Source: an uncultured Lactobacillus sp.
GTDB lineage: Bacteria > Bacillota > Bacilli > Lactobacillales > Lactobacillaceae
Length of the DNA: 64,000 nucleotides
Assembly: GCA_937874695.1 (NCBI GenBank)
Contig: CALNAJ010000027.1
Span: 186,001-250,000, forward strand
Direction: 5' to 3'
In this document: positions 7,825 to 22,907 of the stretch, piece after piece
How the letters are laid out: every line of letters starts with the position of its first letter
Position numbering within the stretch: the stretch's first letter is position 1
Position numbers and translations under genes: made by a program
The notes under the pieces: model-generated
What the model was told of the DNA's origin: nothing
What the model saw: the letters and a program-made list of their open reading frames with translations, nothing else
The model's database searches: none

Positions 7825-8529
7825 TTAGAAGGTTGCTGGAATTGGTAAAGCTTCCTGTTGGCTGAAATCAGCTTCGGGGAACTTGCGCTTGAGCGCGGCA
7901 ATCAGCAGATGCTTCGCAATGTCGCCGTTCCGCGTCAGGATAGGGCCGTGGAAGTAGGAACAGTAGACGTTCTTGTAAATCGCGCCTTCCGTACCGTCCT
8001 CACCATTATTTCCCTTACCGCTGACAACGTTACCCAGTGGCCGTTCGTCAGCGCCTAGGTAGGTCAGACCTTGATGATTTTCAAAGCCGTGGTAGGTTTC
8101 GCCAGTTTCCTGGTTCTTGATGACAATGTCGCCGATGAAGCGGTTGTGGTCCTGAGCCAACGTATAGTGGTCCAGGGCGCCGATACCGGGGAGCTTTTCC
8201 CCATTAGCCCCGATGTAGTAGTGGCCGAGTAGTTGAAAGCCCCCACAGATGGCCAGGACGGGACCGCCAGATTCGATGAATTTGGTCAGTTCAGCTTTTT
8301 TGGTTTGAATATCTTGTGAGACGATGGTCTGTTCAAAGTCTTGGCCACCGCCGAAGAAGGCCAGGTCGTAGTCGGCGGCTTGGAAATCTTCCTCCAGGCT
8401 GACAACCTTGACGTTTAAGTGAACGTCCATTTGCTTGGCGTAGTAGTTCAGCGCCAAGATATTTCCCACGTCACCATAGGTGTTCATGAGATTGCCGTAC
8501 AGATGGGCCACGTTTAATTCGTATGTCAT
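7825..8529 (-). CDS. gatD: Lipid II isoglutaminyl synthase, glutaminase subunit GatD
   Basis: A 234-residue class I glutamine amidotransferase of the CobB/CobQ type. The nucleophile is Cys95 in [10 protein letters not shown] and the catalytic His is His194 in YFHGP. GatD frees ammonia from glutamine and passes it to MurT, which amidates the alpha-carboxyl of D-Glu in lipid II stem peptides to D-isoglutamine, in the cytoplasm at the membrane. Its ATG overlaps the murT stop by four bases (ATGA arrangement), so the two are translated together. Length and motifs fit the family well. Confidence 0.95.
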   Translation of the reverse strand: MTYELNVAHLYGNLMNTYGDVGNILALNYYAKQMDVHLNVKVVSLEEDFQAADYDLAFFGGGQDFEQTIVSQDIQTKKAELTKFIESGGPVLAICGGFQLLGHYYIGANGEKLPGIGALDHYTLAQDHNRFIGDIVIKNQETGETYHGFENHQGLTYLGADERPLGNVVSGKGNNGEDGTEGAIYKNVYCSYFHGPILTRNGDIAKHLLIAALKRKFPEADFSQQEALPIPATF

Positions 8530-9875
8530 ACGCCCAATCCCTCCTTGATGTAGCCCTTAGTGGCTAGGATTTTCCGCATTTGAAGCATGGCCGTGTAGGT
8601 GGCGAGTACGTAGACCCGTTCGGTCGGGACCTGCTTGATCTCGGCCACGACTTTTTCCAAATCAGGCTCCACGATGTGTTTGTCATCGGGAATCCCGGCG
8701 ACTTTCAGCCGGAAGGTGATGTCCTTGTAGCGTTCACCACCGGTGATGACAGCCGGAATATCTCGCTTGGTCAGCTGCTCGAAGTCGCCATCCCAGATCC
8801 AGCTGGTATCGATTCCGTCGGCATAGTTCGCGTTGAGCAGGCCAACCAGGGAGAACTTCTCCTTGTCGGTACCAATCATGTGAAGCACTTGGTCGAGTCC
8901 CACGGGATTCTTGACCAGAATAATTGTGACCTGCTTGCCATCGACGTCGATGACTTCTTGGCGCCCGAAGACTTGTTGGTTACCATTGAAGGCCCGGGCA
9001 ATCTGAGTGGGGGCAACACCCATGAAACGACCGACCGCGTAGGCAGCCAGGGCGTTGTAGATGTTGTAGGTCCCCCCAACGCCGATCTTGAAGGCATGAC
9101 CGTCGACTTCAAATTCGGAAGACGTTGGCGTTTGGTCGCCAAGCTTGGTCAAACGGTACGTCAGCTCTGGCCGTTCAAAGCCACAGTTGGGACAGAAATA
9201 CTTCCCTTGGTTGCTGTAGGTCAATGAATGGTAGTGCAAAATATGTTCACAGACCGGGCACAGCACACCATCCGTGTTAGGTTTGGCCTTCATATCCTGA
9301 TCGGGTTGATCATCGAAGCCGTAGTATTCAATCGGGTTCGGTAATTCCTTGGAATGGAAGATGGGGGAGTCGCCGTTTGCGATAATCGTGGCATTGGGTG
9401 CCAGGGCAACTCCATCCAGAATCTTCTGGTAGGTCGTGTAGATTTCCCCGTAACGGTCCATTTGGTCCCGGAAGATGTTGGTGAAGACAAACGCCTTGGG
9501 TTCAATGTATTGCGTAACCTTGATCACATTGGCTTCATCGACTTCCAGCACGGCTAAGGGCCGGCCAGTCTTAGGGCTTTTGGCATTCAAGAACGTCGTG
9601 ACAATTCCTTGTTCCATGTTGGAACCGGTGGGGTTGGTCAGGATAGTTGGGTATTTTTGATTGAGGACGGAGACTGTCAGCGCCGTCGTCAAGGTCTTCC
9701 CATTGGTACCGGTGATGACGATGACGTCGTACTTAGCGCCCAGTGTCCGTAAAATGTTGGGGTCCAGCTTCAGCGTAATCTTACCAGGCAGAGAACTGCC
9801 CCCGTGAAGAAACGTGTGGAGAAACCAGTAAGAGGATTTCCCTGCGAAGGTGGCAAAGCCGCTTCTTAATGACAT
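8526..9875 (-). CDS. murT: Lipid II isoglutaminyl synthase, MurT subunit
   Basis: A Mur-ligase-like protein of 449 residues. It has the ATP-binding TGTNGKT loop (about residues 55–65), a Cys4 zinc ribbon inserted in the central domain (CPVC … CPNC, roughly 205–230) and the C-terminal MurT domain. With GatD it amidates D-Glu of lipid II, a step needed for transpeptidation and lysozyme resistance in Gram-positive bacteria. The frame extends to 9935, but AAGGAG lies ten bases before the ATG at 9875, and [13 protein letters not shown] is the usual family N-terminus, so I took that start. Confidence 0.95.
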   Translation of the reverse strand: MSLRSGFATFAGKSSYWFLHTFLHGGSSLPGKITLKLDPNILRTLGAKYDVIVITGTNGKTLTTALTVSVLNQKYPTILTNPTGSNMEQGIVTTFLNAKSPKTGRPLAVLEVDEANVIKVTQYIEPKAFVFTNIFRDQMDRYGEIYTTYQKILDGVALAPNATIIANGDSPIFHSKELPNPIEYYGFDDQPDQDMKAKPNTDGVLCPVCEHILHYHSLTYSNQGKYFCPNCGFERPELTYRLTKLGDQTPTSSEFEVDGHAFKIGVGGTYNIYNALAAYAVGRFMGVAPTQIARAFNGNQQVFGRQEVIDVDGKQVTIILVKNPVGLDQVLHMIGTDKEKFSLVGLLNANYADGIDTSWIWDGDFEQLTKRDIPAVITGGERYKDITFRLKVAGIPDDKHIVEPDLEKVVAEIKQVPTERVYVLATYTAMLQMRKILATKGYIKEGLGV

Positions 9876-10081
9876 GGATATTTCGCTCCTTAATCGCGAC
9901 AAGAATTTTTTAATGTCGGGTTCCTTAATATTCAAGCCTTAATTTTAGCATTCTTTTAGTGTTTAGGGGAGGACTAAGCCTGAACTTTGACAAAATCCCA
10001 AGAACTTTGGCTGGCTCACGGTCGAATTTTCCAGCCTAATCAGCTATAATAGATGGAAACTGTCAAAAAGGTGGGAATAAC

Positions 10082-10666
10082 GTGGCGCAGCTATTTTTTC
10101 GGTACGGTGCAATGAATAGTGGGAAGACCATTGAAATCTTGAAGGTCGCCCATAACTATGAGGAACAACATAAGCGGGTCATTATTATGACGAGTGGCTT
10201 GGACACCCGCGACGAGGTCGGCTACATCGCCAGTCGCATCGGGCTCAAGCGAGAAGCTCATCCAATCTTCGAGACGACCAATCTGTACGACGAAATCAAG
10301 CGAATTGACGTTCACGCCAACTGTGTCCTGATTGACGAGGCCCAGTTTTTAAAGAAGGCTCATGTTTTACAGCTAGCTAAGGTCGTGGATGAGTTAAAGA
10401 TTCCAGTCATGACGTTTGGCCTGAAGAATGATTTCAAAAACGAACTGTTTGAGGGCTCCAAGTACCTCATGCTTTACGCGGACAAAATCGAAGAAATGAA
10501 GACCATCTGCTGGTTCTGTACCAAGAAGGCCATCATGAACCTCCGCTTCCACGACGGCAAGCCAGTCTACGAAGGCGAACAGGTCCAAATTGGCGGTAAC
10601 GAGGCGTACTACCCCGTCTGCCGGCGGCACTATTTCAACCCGCCATTGGACCAGATTGGCAAGTAG
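10082..10666 (+). CDS. tdk: Thymidine kinase
   Basis: A type II thymidine kinase of 194 residues that phosphorylates thymidine to dTMP in the salvage pathway. P-loop GAMNSGKT is at residues 9–16, the Walker B-like DEAQF is near 87, and a zinc site is formed by CWFC (about 143) and a C-terminal Cys before RRHYF. GTG start with AAGGTGGGA upstream; TATAAT at 10045–10050 is the likely -10. It precedes prfA, as is common in lactobacilli, with a 170-base gap. Confidence 0.95.
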   Translation: MAQLFFRYGAMNSGKTIEILKVAHNYEEQHKRVIIMTSGLDTRDEVGYIASRIGLKREAHPIFETTNLYDEIKRIDVHANCVLIDEAQFLKKAHVLQLAKVVDELKIPVMTFGLKNDFKNELFEGSKYLMLYADKIEEMKTICWFCTKKAIMNLRFHDGKPVYEGEQVQIGGNEAYYPVCRRHYFNPPLDQIGK

Positions 10667-10840
10667 TCACCACTATGGTGTCACTTGTCCGGGCGTGCAA
10701 TCGTGAAAAAACATTGCGTGTCCCGTCAGATGTGTTAAGCTGACTTAGCTAGAGGCAGGGGTGTGTCGGTCGTGAGAGCGGCAGGACACCCGATTGAATT
10801 TATAAATAAGCATCATCAAAACTGAAACGAGGTTAATCGA

Positions 10841-11926
10841 ATGGATGAAATGTTTGACAAGCTGCAAGCCGTAGCCGACCGCTACGACGAGCTGAATGAA
10901 TTGATCAGTGACCCCGAAGTCATTGCGGATACGCAACGCTTCATGGCCCTCTCTAAAGAAGAAGGGGAACTACGGGAAACCGTCGACAAGTATCACCAAT
11001 ATCAAGAAGTTACCCAACAGATCAAGGATGACGATGAGATGCTCCGCGAAAAGCTGGACGATGACATGGATGCCATGGTCAAAGAAGAGCTGAAGGATCT
11101 CAACGAACAGAAAGAAAAGCTTGAAGAAGACATCAAGGTCTTACTGTTGCCTAAGGATCCTAACGATGACAAGAACATCATCATGGAAATCCATGGGGCC
11201 GCCGGTGGGGATGAAGCCAGCTTATTTGCCGCTGACCTCTTTAGCATGTACTCCAAGTATGCCGAACGCCAAGGCTGGAAGATCGAGATCGTTGACGAAA
11301 ACGCGACCGAAGTTGGTGGATTTAAGGAAATCGTCATGATGATCTCCGGCGACAAGGTTTACTCCAAGCTGAAGTATGAAAACGGTGCGCACCGGGTACA
11401 ACGGGTCCCAGTTACGGAATCCGCTGGTCGGGTGCATACCAGTACGGCCACGGTTGGTGTCATGCCCGAAGAAGAGGATGTCGACATCGATATCGATCCA
11501 AAGGATATCCGGACCGACGTTTACCGTTCTTCTGGTGCCGGTGGACAGCATATTAATAAGACGTCTTCTGCCGTACGGATGACCCACTTGCCAACGGGAA
11601 TCGTGGTGGCCATGCAAGACGAACGGTCCCAACAACAAAACCGGGCCAAGGCCATGACGATTCTACGGGCGCGGGTCTACGACTACTACAAGCAACAAGA
11701 GGAAAGTGCCTATAACGCCGAACGGAAGTCTGCCGTTGGGACTGGTGACCGTTCAGAACGGATTCGGACCTATAACTATCCACAAAATCGGGTGACTGAT
11801 CATCGTATTGGCCTGACCTTAAACAAGCTGGACCGGGTTATGAACGGGGAACTCGATGATATTGTCGATGCCCTGATTCTTTCCGATCAAGCCGCTAAGC
11901 TTGAAGATTTAAAGAACAATGGCTAA
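10841..11926 (+). CDS. prfA: Peptide chain release factor 1
   Basis: A class I release factor of 361 residues, recognising UAA and UAG stop codons on the ribosome. The peptidyl-tRNA hydrolysis motif GGQ is at residues 234–236 in [10 protein letters not shown], preceded by the [12 protein letters not shown] stretch of the family; the N-terminal third is a charged coiled-coil region. ATG start with GAGG upstream. The stop overlaps the start of prmC, which methylates the GGQ glutamine of this protein, so substrate and modifying enzyme are coupled. Confidence 0.97.
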   Translation: MDEMFDKLQAVADRYDELNELISDPEVIADTQRFMALSKEEGELRETVDKYHQYQEVTQQIKDDDEMLREKLDDDMDAMVKEELKDLNEQKEKLEEDIKVLLLPKDPNDDKNIIMEIHGAAGGDEASLFAADLFSMYSKYAERQGWKIEIVDENATEVGGFKEIVMMISGDKVYSKLKYENGAHRVQRVPVTESAGRVHTSTATVGVMPEEEDVDIDIDPKDIRTDVYRSSGAGGQHINKTSSAVRMTHLPTGIVVAMQDERSQQQNRAKAMTILRARVYDYYKQQEESAYNAERKSAVGTGDRSERIRTYNYPQNRVTDHRIGLTLNKLDRVMNGELDDIVDALILSDQAAKLEDLKNNG

Positions 11927-12761
11927 TCAACTGACTTATCTACAGGCACTCCATCAGGGCCAAACACAGTTGACTGCGGCAGGGCAAGATAGCAGTGCTG
12001 CTCAGTACCTGCTGACGGAAGCTCACGGATGGACGTTTACCCAGTTGGTGCAAAACTACCGAACAGTGATGCCAGCAGCGGAGAGCCAAACGTTTCAGCA
12101 ACAACTGGATCGGGTCGCAAACGGCGAACCGGCACAGTACGTTTTAGGTCGCGCTAATTTCTACGGCCGTGACTTTCAGGTGACCACTGCGACCTTGATT
12201 CCTCGTCAGGAGACTGAGGAATTGGTGGCTTGGATCTTGGATGTCACGACGCCAGCCCCACTGCGGGTACTGGACGTGGGTACCGGGAGCGGCGCCATTG
12301 CAGTGTCGCTCAAGGCAGAACGTCCTGAGTGGTCGGTGATGGCCAGCGATATCTCTGTGGGAGCCGTTGCGGTTGCGCAGGCCAATGCCACGGCACTGGC
12401 TGCTCCTGTTGATTTCGTGACGGGCGATCTGTTTGCACCGGTCGCTGGTCAACGTTTCGACTTCATCGTGTCGAATCCGCCGTACATCGATCGTACTGAG
12501 ATTGATGTGATGGACGAGTCGGTCAAACGCTATGAGCCTGAAGGGGCGCTGTTTGCGGCGAACCACGGCCTGGCGTTTTATCAGCGTTTCGCTGCGGAAC
12601 TGGCAACCTATCTGTTACCAGGCGGCCAATTCTTTGCTGAAATCGGGTATCGCCAGGGTGCTGCGGTGAAGACTATCTTTGAGACGGCCTTGCCAACGGC
12701 CACGGTGACGGTACGAACGGACATTAACGGCCATGATCGCATGGTTCGCGTGCAACTTTAG
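11919..12761 (+). CDS. prmC: Release factor glutamine methyltransferase
   Basis: A 280-residue SAM-dependent methyltransferase that N5-methylates the GGQ glutamine of release factors. The SAM site [13 protein letters not shown] (about residues 109–121) and the NPPY catalytic motif (about 186, within VSNPPYIDR) are both present, as is the helical N-terminal PrmC domain. Start overlaps the prfA stop by eight bases. Confidence 0.96.
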   Translation: MANQLTYLQALHQGQTQLTAAGQDSSAAQYLLTEAHGWTFTQLVQNYRTVMPAAESQTFQQQLDRVANGEPAQYVLGRANFYGRDFQVTTATLIPRQETEELVAWILDVTTPAPLRVLDVGTGSGAIAVSLKAERPEWSVMASDISVGAVAVAQANATALAAPVDFVTGDLFAPVAGQRFDFIVSNPPYIDRTEIDVMDESVKRYEPEGALFAANHGLAFYQRFAAELATYLLPGGQFFAEIGYRQGAAVKTIFETALPTATVTVRTDINGHDRMVRVQL

Positions 12762-12792
12762 TTTTTTTGCGATGGGAGAGAAGAGAAAGTTT

Positions 12793-13809
12793 ATGGAAAC
12801 CAAGATTTTTCAACCAAATCAAATCGATGAAGCGGCCGCTGCCATTCAGGCTGGTGAACTGGTTGCATTCCCCACGGAGACCGTTTATGGTCTAGGTGCG
12901 GATGCGACCAACGAAGCCGCGGTCAAGCAGGTCTATTTGGCCAAGGGTCGACCAAGCGATAATCCACTGATCGTCCACGTGACCGGCGAAGATACGGTTA
13001 AGCGGTACGCGCAACCGTTGTCGGCCAAAGCTGAAGCGCTGATCAAGACGTTTTGGCCTGGGCCACTGACGTTGATCTTTGAACTGCAACCAGGGAAGCT
13101 GTCCAAGGCCGTCACAGGTGGCCTAACGACCGCTGCCTTTCGTAATCCAGATAATCAGGTCACACTAGACCTGATTAAGGCGGCTGGGGTGCCTCTGGTA
13201 GGTCCATCAGCTAATACGTCTGGTAAGCCGAGTCCAACGCTGGCAAAGCACGTCTATCACGACTTGAATGGTAAGATTGCTGGTATCTTGGACGACGGCC
13301 CAACCGAGGTTGGGGTGGAGTCAACGGTGCTCGACATGTCGACGGAAATCCCAACGATCTTGCGTCCAGGTGGTGTGACCGAGGAACAACTGGAGGCCGT
13401 CATCGGTACGGTGCGTTCCAACCATCACAAGGTCGGTAAGGGTGAGATTCCTAAGGCACCGGGGATGAAATACAAGCACTATGCGCCGAACGCTCAGGTT
13501 ACTATCGTGGACGATGAAGCCGACTGGCCTGCCGCATTGGCTTGGGCAGCGCAACAGGATGGCACAATCGGCGTGATGGCCTTGGACCGTACGCTGGCTA
13601 GCGAAGATCTACCTGTCAACACGGAACCCTTCTCTCTGGGGGCCGACATGGACAGTGCCAGTCATTTGCTATTTGCTGGGCTCCGGCATTATGACTTGGA
13701 GTCCCCAGTAACGGGCATTCTCGCACAAGGCTTTGCCGCTGAAGGCTTAGGGGCAGCGTACATGAATCGCTTGAACAAGTCCGCGGGACAACAGCACTTC
13801 ACGAAATAG
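12793..13809 (+). CDS. ywlC: L-threonylcarbamoyladenylate synthase (Sua5/YwlC type)
   Basis: This 338-residue enzyme makes threonylcarbamoyl-AMP from Thr, bicarbonate and ATP for the t6A37 modification of ANN-decoding tRNAs. The YrdC/Sua5 catalytic domain occupies residues 10–200 (KGRPSDNPLIVHV, GPLTL, SANTSGKPSPT) and is followed by a Sua5 C-terminal domain, as in B. subtilis YwlC. The frame is open from 12733, inside prmC. I favour the ATG at 12793 (METKIF) with GGGAGAG upstream; an ATG at 12772 is possible. It follows prmC by 31 bases and is probably in the prfA operon. Confidence 0.93.
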   Translation: METKIFQPNQIDEAAAAIQAGELVAFPTETVYGLGADATNEAAVKQVYLAKGRPSDNPLIVHVTGEDTVKRYAQPLSAKAEALIKTFWPGPLTLIFELQPGKLSKAVTGGLTTAAFRNPDNQVTLDLIKAAGVPLVGPSANTSGKPSPTLAKHVYHDLNGKIAGILDDGPTEVGVESTVLDMSTEIPTILRPGGVTEEQLEAVIGTVRSNHHKVGKGEIPKAPGMKYKHYAPNAQVTIVDDEADWPAALAWAAQQDGTIGVMALDRTLASEDLPVNTEPFSLGADMDSASHLLFAGLRHYDLESPVTGILAQGFAAEGLGAAYMNRLNKSAGQQHFTK

Positions 13810-13863
13810 GGGACACGGCTGTTCGATTGAAGCGTTAACCTTTAAATCTAAAAGATAAGTGTG

Positions 13864-13899
13864 ATGGCGTCCAATCAATTCAGGTTGGACGCCATTTTT
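13864..13899 (+). terminator. Intrinsic terminator of the prfA–prmC–ywlC operon
   Basis: ATGGCGTCCAA and TTGGACGCCAT form a perfect 11-base stem with a ten-base loop, followed by TTTTT. Confidence 0.85.
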
Positions 13900-14034
13900 G
13901 AGTCATTGTAGGAAATCGACGCGACTGGTAATTTGACCGGACCAGCCTATAAAAAGATAAATAGACCAAACTTCCCCCAGAGACTCAAAAAATTTGGTAA
14001 AATTAACCTAATTACAGTTCAGGAGGGATCGCCA

Positions 14035-15276
14035 TTGAATTTTAAAGAAGAAGATCCAGCGTTGTGGCAGGCCATTGCCGATGAGGAACACCGACAAGAG
14101 GATACCATTGAGTTGATTGCCTCAGAAAACATTGTCAGTCACGCTGTTCGGACGGCTCAAGGCTCCGTATTGACCAACAAATACGCTGAAGGTTACCCTG
14201 GCAAACGGTACTATGGGGGAACGCAGTATATTGACGTCGTCGAACAATTAGCTATTGATCGCGCTAAGAAGCTATTTAACGCCGAGTATGCCAATGTCCA
14301 GCCTCATTCCGGGTCACAGGCTAATCAGGCCGTCTACGCGGCATTTTTGAAGCCTGGTGACACTATCTTGGGGATGGGTCTGGATGCCGGGGGCCATTTG
14401 ACCCACGGTGCCAAGGTCAACTTCTCTGGGAAGCTCTATGAAGCCTACAGCTACGGTTTGAATCCCGAGACGGAACTCCTGGACTACGACATGATTCGCG
14501 ACTTGGCCTTGAAGGTAAAGCCACAGTTAATCGTTGCCGGGGCTTCGGCCTATTCCCGGATCATTGATTGGAACGCTTTCCGTTCAATCGCCGATGAAGT
14601 TGGGGCCTATCTGATGGTCGACATGGCCCACATTGCGGGTTTGGTCGCAGCCGGCCTGCATCCAAGTCCAGTTGGCATTGCCGATGTGGTGACGACTACG
14701 ACGCACAAGACCTTACGGGGCCCACGTGGGGGCTTGATCTTATCACAGTCTGAGAATGCCAAACGCATCAATTCTGCCGTCTTCCCAGGGACACAGGGGG
14801 GGCCATTGGAGCACGTGATTGCTGGGAAGGCCGCGGCCTTCTTTGAAGACCTCCAACCAGACTTTAAGGATTATGCCCAACAGATTATCACCAACGCTGC
14901 AGCAATGGCTGATGAATTCAATCAATTGCCAACGGTTCGCGTGGTTTCCGGTGGCACCGACAACCACTTGATGACGTTGGACTTGTCCGCCACGGATCTC
15001 AACGGGAAACAGGCCCAAGAGCTGTTGGATAGCGTCCTGATTACGACGAACAAGGAAGCTATTCCAAACGAAACGCTCAGTCCATTTAAGACGTCTGGGA
15101 TTCGACTGGGAACACCGGCAATCACGACCAGAGGCTTCAACGCTGATGAGTGTCGTGAGGTGGCCCGCTTGATTGTGAAAACAATCTTGAATCCTAATGA
15201 TGACGCGGTATTAGCCGAGGTGAAGGCCCAGGTTCACGAGTTGACACAGGCTCATCCTTTAACCGCACTGCCATAA
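14035..15276 (+). CDS. glyA: Serine hydroxymethyltransferase
   Basis: A PLP enzyme of 413 residues that interconverts serine and glycine while charging tetrahydrofolate with a one-carbon unit. The PLP lysine lies in [14 protein letters not shown] (about residue 227), and [18 protein letters not shown] and HSGSQAN are all seen. Upstream frame is open to 13933, but AGGAGGGATCGCCA is followed directly by a TTG at 14035 that gives the family N-terminus ([11 protein letters not shown]). The start is thus a TTG, which is less common. Monocistronic. Confidence 0.96.
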   Translation: MNFKEEDPALWQAIADEEHRQEDTIELIASENIVSHAVRTAQGSVLTNKYAEGYPGKRYYGGTQYIDVVEQLAIDRAKKLFNAEYANVQPHSGSQANQAVYAAFLKPGDTILGMGLDAGGHLTHGAKVNFSGKLYEAYSYGLNPETELLDYDMIRDLALKVKPQLIVAGASAYSRIIDWNAFRSIADEVGAYLMVDMAHIAGLVAAGLHPSPVGIADVVTTTTHKTLRGPRGGLILSQSENAKRINSAVFPGTQGGPLEHVIAGKAAAFFEDLQPDFKDYAQQIITNAAAMADEFNQLPTVRVVSGGTDNHLMTLDLSATDLNGKQAQELLDSVLITTNKEAIPNETLSPFKTSGIRLGTPAITTRGFNADECREVARLIVKTILNPNDDAVLAEVKAQVHELTQAHPLTALP

Positions 15277-15369
15277 ATTTCATGAAAAAACGTTTTCATT
15301 AAAAATTAATCCGTTCTGGTAGCGTAGATAATGGTACAATTGTAAGAAATCATAAAGGAGCGTTTATTC

Positions 15370-16005
15370 ATGGGGAAGTTTCAAGTACTCGACCACCCGT
15401 TGATTCAACACAAGTTAACTATTATTCGGAATAAGAACTGTGGCACCCGCAGTTTCCGCGAGGTAGTTAATGAAATCTCGACTTTAATGGCTTATGATGT
15501 TGCACGTGACATGCCATTACAGGATAAGGTTATTGAGACGCCAGTGGCTAAGATGACCGCCAAGGAACTTGCTGGTAAGAAAGTGGCTATCGTGCCAATC
15601 TTACGGGCTGGTATTGGTATGGTCGATGGGATCTTAGAGTTGATCCCCGCTGCTAAGGTTGGCCACATCGGGATGTATCGCGATGAAGAAACCCTGCAGC
15701 CCCATGAATACTTCGTTAAGCTGCCGTCAGACATTGATCAACGACAAATCTTTATTGTGGATCCAATGTTGGCTACCGGTGGGTCAGCTATCATGGCCAT
15801 CGATGCCTTAAAGAAGCGCGGCGCTAGCGAAAAGAACATGAAGTTCGTGTGCTTAGTATCTGCACCAGAAGGGGTTAAAGCCCTGCAAGAAGCCCATCCG
15901 GACGTTGATATTTATGCGGCTGCTTTGGACGACCACTTGAACGAAGATGGCTACATCGTGCCGGGCTTGGGCGATGCTGGTGACCGTTTGTTTGGGACGA
16001 AGTAA
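15370..16005 (+). CDS. upp: Uracil phosphoribosyltransferase
   Basis: This 211-residue enzyme converts uracil and PRPP to UMP in pyrimidine salvage. The PRPP-binding loop is [13 protein letters not shown] (about residues 128–140) and the uracil-binding end is [11 protein letters not shown] at the C terminus. ATG start with AAAGGAG upstream. It lies between glyA and the atp operon, the usual order in many Firmicutes, and has its own terminator. Confidence 0.97.
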   Translation: MGKFQVLDHPLIQHKLTIIRNKNCGTRSFREVVNEISTLMAYDVARDMPLQDKVIETPVAKMTAKELAGKKVAIVPILRAGIGMVDGILELIPAAKVGHIGMYRDEETLQPHEYFVKLPSDIDQRQIFIVDPMLATGGSAIMAIDALKKRGASEKNMKFVCLVSAPEGVKALQEAHPDVDIYAAALDDHLNEDGYIVPGLGDAGDRLFGTK

Positions 16006-16012
16006 ACTTTAA

Positions 16013-16042
16013 AGAGATTCGGCTTAGGGCCGAGTCTCTTAT
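16013..16042 (+). terminator. Intrinsic terminator of upp
   Basis: AGAGATTCGGC pairs with GCCGAGTCTCT around TTAGG, followed by TTATTTG. Confidence 0.75.
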
Positions 16043-16255
16043 TTGTTTGCCGAAATGGCAGCTCTTTGGAATTTGTTCGGCACCACGAAAGGGTTTTCGG
16101 CTTGACCGGACGTATTTGTACAAAAGGGGCTTGACAACCCGAATTTATTATGGAGCTGATTGCGCACGCAAGTAGACTGTGAAACCGGTTACTATCCTTT
16201 TCAGTACTAAGCTTTATCCAAGTCCTGAATAATGTTTAGGCTGTAAAAAATTGTT

Positions 16256-16284
16256 TTGTTTTTTAGCTGAATTGGTGGTATCAT
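16256..16284 (+). promoter_or_regulatory. atpB: Probable promoter of the atp operon
   Basis: TTGTTT at 16256–16261 and TATCAT at 16279–16284, 17 bases apart. Transcription from about 16291 would give a leader of roughly 125 bases. Confidence 0.5.
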
Positions 16285-16299
16285 TTCCAGTGTATTTGA

Positions 16300-16380
16300 A
16301 TGGAGCGCTCGCTTCATTCACTATTCCGCATTTCTCGAAAGAAAACTTAATGAAAACGTTGGGTGAAACCTTCGAGAAAC
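16300..16380 (+). other. Paired sequences in the atp operon leader
   Basis: Two inverted repeats fall between the promoter and atpB: GAATGGAGCG with CGCTTCATTC (about 16298–16319), and TTTCTCGAA with TTCGAGAAA (about 16332–16379, wide loop). Neither ends in a T run. They could shape the leader or mRNA stability; no known riboswitch is recognised. Confidence 0.4.
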
Positions 16381-16415
16381 CGCGTCCATATAGTGTTGAA
16401 AAGAGGTGATATTCG

Positions 16416-17383
<968 letters not shown>

Positions 17384-17431
17384 TTAGTCACAATGATGTT
17401 TATATCTGATAGTAGAAGGAGGTGTCAATAG

Positions 17432-17947
17432 ATGCTCTCACATTTAGTGGTTGGCGCAGGGCTTTACTTTGGTGATTCAATTTTCTACGTCGTTTGTTTC
17501 TTACTATTAATGTGGATCGTTAAGGTCTTGGCTTGGAAGCCAGTGACCAAGATGATGCAAGATCGGGCTGACAAGATCAGTAATGATATTGACTCAGCTG
17601 AAAGTTCTCGGAATGAAGCTGCTGACTTAGTTCAGAAGCGTCAAACCGCGTTAGCTAGTTCTCGGTCTGAAGCACAGACAATTGTGAACGATGCCAAGAC
17701 CAATGGTCAACAACAGCGTGAACAAATCGTTACGCAAGCTCAAACAGACGCACAGACGTTGAAGCAAAATGCCCAAAAGGACATCGAGCAAGAACGCCAA
17801 GATGCCCTGGTCAATGCCCGCAATGACGTGGCGGACCTATCTATTGAGATTGCTTCCAAGATCATTCAACGAGAATTGAAAGCTGACGATCAAAAGGCAC
17901 TCATTGATTCTTATATCGAAGGGTTGGGGAAGCAACATGAGTCTTAA
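17432..17947 (+). CDS. atpF: ATP synthase Fo subunit b
   Basis: The peripheral stalk subunit, 171 residues: one N-terminal membrane helix (about residues 5–28) and a long charged, heptad-rich helical part that dimerises and reaches F1. AGAAGGAGGTG precedes the ATG. The 3' end overlaps the start of atpH. Confidence 0.96.
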   Translation: MLSHLVVGAGLYFGDSIFYVVCFLLLMWIVKVLAWKPVTKMMQDRADKISNDIDSAESSRNEAADLVQKRQTALASSRSEAQTIVNDAKTNGQQQREQIVTQAQTDAQTLKQNAQKDIEQERQDALVNARNDVADLSIEIASKIIQRELKADDQKALIDSYIEGLGKQHES

Positions 17948-18479
17948 TAGGGCAACTGTAGCTAAGCGCTACGCAAAAGCATTATATGAACTGTTGTCCG
18001 AAAAAGACCAACTGGAGTCAGGCTTTACAGAGCTTAAAGAACTTCGCAGTATCTTCCAGGACAACCCGCAATTGAGCACTTTGCTCTCAGACGCTAGCCT
18101 GCAGGTTGCTGAACGTGAGGCTTTAGTACAACCGTTACTGAAAGACGCATCGCCATATATCAAGAACTTTGTTCAAATGGTATATGACTATGGTCGCATG
18201 GAAAACGTGGTCGACATCGTCGATCAATTCCAGGCCATGTATGATGAGGCTAACCATACGGTTTACGCTGAAGTCACAACGGCAGTACCTTTAACTGATG
18301 ATCAAAAGACAAAAATCGAGAAAACCTACGCAGAACGTGTAGGGGCCGATAAGGTTATCTTGAGTAGTCAGGTCGATCCTTCTGTGATCGCTGGGGTCAT
18401 CGTTAAGGCTGCTGACACGGTTCTTGATGGTAGTTTACGAACAAAAATCAATCGTTTACGGCAGCAACTGCTTGCATAA
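17937..18479 (+). CDS. atpH: ATP synthase F1 subunit delta
   Basis: A 180-residue OSCP/delta subunit that links the b stalk to the alpha3beta3 head. It begins [18 protein letters not shown] and ends with the delta signature region [14 protein letters not shown]. The frame extends to 17904, but the ATG at 17937 overlaps the atpF stop by 11 bases and gives the family N-terminus. Confidence 0.95.
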   Translation: MSLNRATVAKRYAKALYELLSEKDQLESGFTELKELRSIFQDNPQLSTLLSDASLQVAEREALVQPLLKDASPYIKNFVQMVYDYGRMENVVDIVDQFQAMYDEANHTVYAEVTTAVPLTDDQKTKIEKTYAERVGADKVILSSQVDPSVIAGVIVKAADTVLDGSLRTKINRLRQQLLA

Positions 18480-18494
18480 CGAATTCGGTAATAA

Positions 18495-20051
<1,557 letters not shown>

Positions 20052-20081
20052 GATTACTTGAAGGAAGGATGGTGAGAAATA

Positions 20082-20981
20082 ATGGCTGAATCAATTCATG
20101 ACGTCCAACGTCGAATTAATTCCACGAAAGCAACCCGTCAAATTACGGCGGCTATGCACATGGTTTCGACCGCGAAGTTAAATAAGATTCAGAAACACGC
20201 AGTCGGCTACCAAGACTATGTTTCGAAGGTTAAGGCTGTCGTTATGCATCTTTCACAGTCTCATCTGTTAGATAATTCCTCAAGTAGCCTACAGTCGAAC
20301 CGTCCAGTAAAGAAAACCGCATATTTAGTGATCACCTCCGATCGTGGAATGGTGGGTAGCTATAATAGTAGCGTGCTCCGTGAAGCCAATACGTTCATTA
20401 GTGAACGGACACCTAATCCTGACGACTACATGGTGTTAGCCGTTGGGGGAACTGGTGCTGACTTTTATCGGAACCGTGGCATCAATGTGGCTTATGAATA
20501 CCGTGGGGTCAGCGATGTGCCTGAATTTAACGAAGTTCGGGAAATCGTTAAGACCGTAACCACGATGTTTAACAATGAGGTGTTTGATCAACTCTTTGTG
20601 TGCTACAACCACTTTGTAAACCGGATTTCATCCCGTTTTCGGGCTGAAAAAATGTTACCAGTTGACAAGGAAACCTTGTCGACTGATGCGGCAAACGATA
20701 CGCAAGCTGCACCTTTAACTGCTGAATACGATACCGAACCTTCTGAAGAAGAAGTGTTGCAGGTCGTTCTGCCACAATACGCAGAAAGCTTAGTTTACGG
20801 TGCAATCTTGGACGCGAAGACTTCCGAACACGCATCAAGTTCAAACGCGATGCAATCAGCCACTGATAATGCCGATGATTTGATTGGGACGTTGCAACTG
20901 CACTATAATCGTGCACGACAAGCAGCTATTACCACTGAAATCACCGAAATTACTGGTGGTCAGGAAGCCTTAAATAATTAA
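20082..20981 (+). CDS. atpG: ATP synthase F1 subunit gamma
   Basis: The central rotor shaft, 299 residues. The conserved N terminus ([20 protein letters not shown]) and C terminus ([16 protein letters not shown]) are both present. An acidic, low-complexity insert near residues 200–225 makes it slightly longer than the Bacillus protein, as is usual in lactobacilli. GAAGGATGGTGAG precedes the ATG. Confidence 0.96.
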   Translation: MAESIHDVQRRINSTKATRQITAAMHMVSTAKLNKIQKHAVGYQDYVSKVKAVVMHLSQSHLLDNSSSSLQSNRPVKKTAYLVITSDRGMVGSYNSSVLREANTFISERTPNPDDYMVLAVGGTGADFYRNRGINVAYEYRGVSDVPEFNEVREIVKTVTTMFNNEVFDQLFVCYNHFVNRISSRFRAEKMLPVDKETLSTDAANDTQAAPLTAEYDTEPSEEEVLQVVLPQYAESLVYGAILDAKTSEHASSSNAMQSATDNADDLIGTLQLHYNRARQAAITTEITEITGGQEALNN

Positions 20982-20997
20982 TGACGGGAGGAATTAA

Positions 20998-22419
<1,422 letters not shown>

Positions 22420-22432
22420 GGAGGGATTCTAA

Positions 22433-22852
22433 TTGGCTGATAATCAATCAGTATTATCCGTTAGTATCGTAACCCCAGATGGCCGGGTCTATGAAAACGA
22501 TGGTGAACTCTTGGTCATTAAGACTAAGTTGGGTCAACTCGGGATCATGCCCAATCACGTGCCCGTCATTTCCTCTTTGGAAGTCGACGAGGTACGGGTT
22601 AAACATGATGGTGAAGAGGATGAAATTGCCGTTAACGGTGGTTTCCTAGAATTCTCCGACAATGTTGCCACCATTGTTGCTGACAGTGCGGAACGTCAAG
22701 ACGATATTGACGTCGGTCGGGCCGAAAGTGCTCGTGATCGGGCTCAAGCTGCCATTAAAAAGGCGCAAGAAGCTCATGACGATGACACTTTGGCACGGGC
22801 TGAGGTCGCTTTGCGGCGGGCCATCAACCGAATTAACGTCGCCAACCATTAA
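22433..22852 (+). CDS. atpC: ATP synthase F1 subunit epsilon
   Basis: A 139-residue epsilon subunit: an N-terminal beta sandwich (VSIVTPDGRVYENDGELLVIKT region) and a C-terminal helical hairpin that regulates rotation. GGGAGGG lies ahead of a TTG start at 22433. Last gene of the operon and followed at once by a terminator. Confidence 0.95.
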   Translation: MADNQSVLSVSIVTPDGRVYENDGELLVIKTKLGQLGIMPNHVPVISSLEVDEVRVKHDGEEDEIAVNGGFLEFSDNVATIVADSAERQDDIDVGRAESARDRAQAAIKKAQEAHDDDTLARAEVALRRAINRINVANH

Positions 22853-22873
22853 GCACACTAATGCATATCAAAA

Positions 22874-22907
22874 AAAGGCAATTCTCACTAACGGGAATTG
22901 CCTTTTT
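22874..22907 (+). terminator. Intrinsic terminator of the atp operon
   Basis: AAAGGCAATTC pairs with GGATTGCCTTT-type sequence (GAATTGCCTTT) across a short loop, followed by TTTTTG. Confidence 0.85.

Noticed and set aside
9988..10050. TTGACA upstream of tdk as its -35
   Set aside because: It is about 50 bases from the TATAAT at 10045, far too distant.
15280..15302. A catabolite-responsive element before upp (TGAAAAAACGTTTTCA)
   Set aside because: The left half does not match the cre consensus at the needed spacing; it is a 16-base palindrome rather than the 14-base site.
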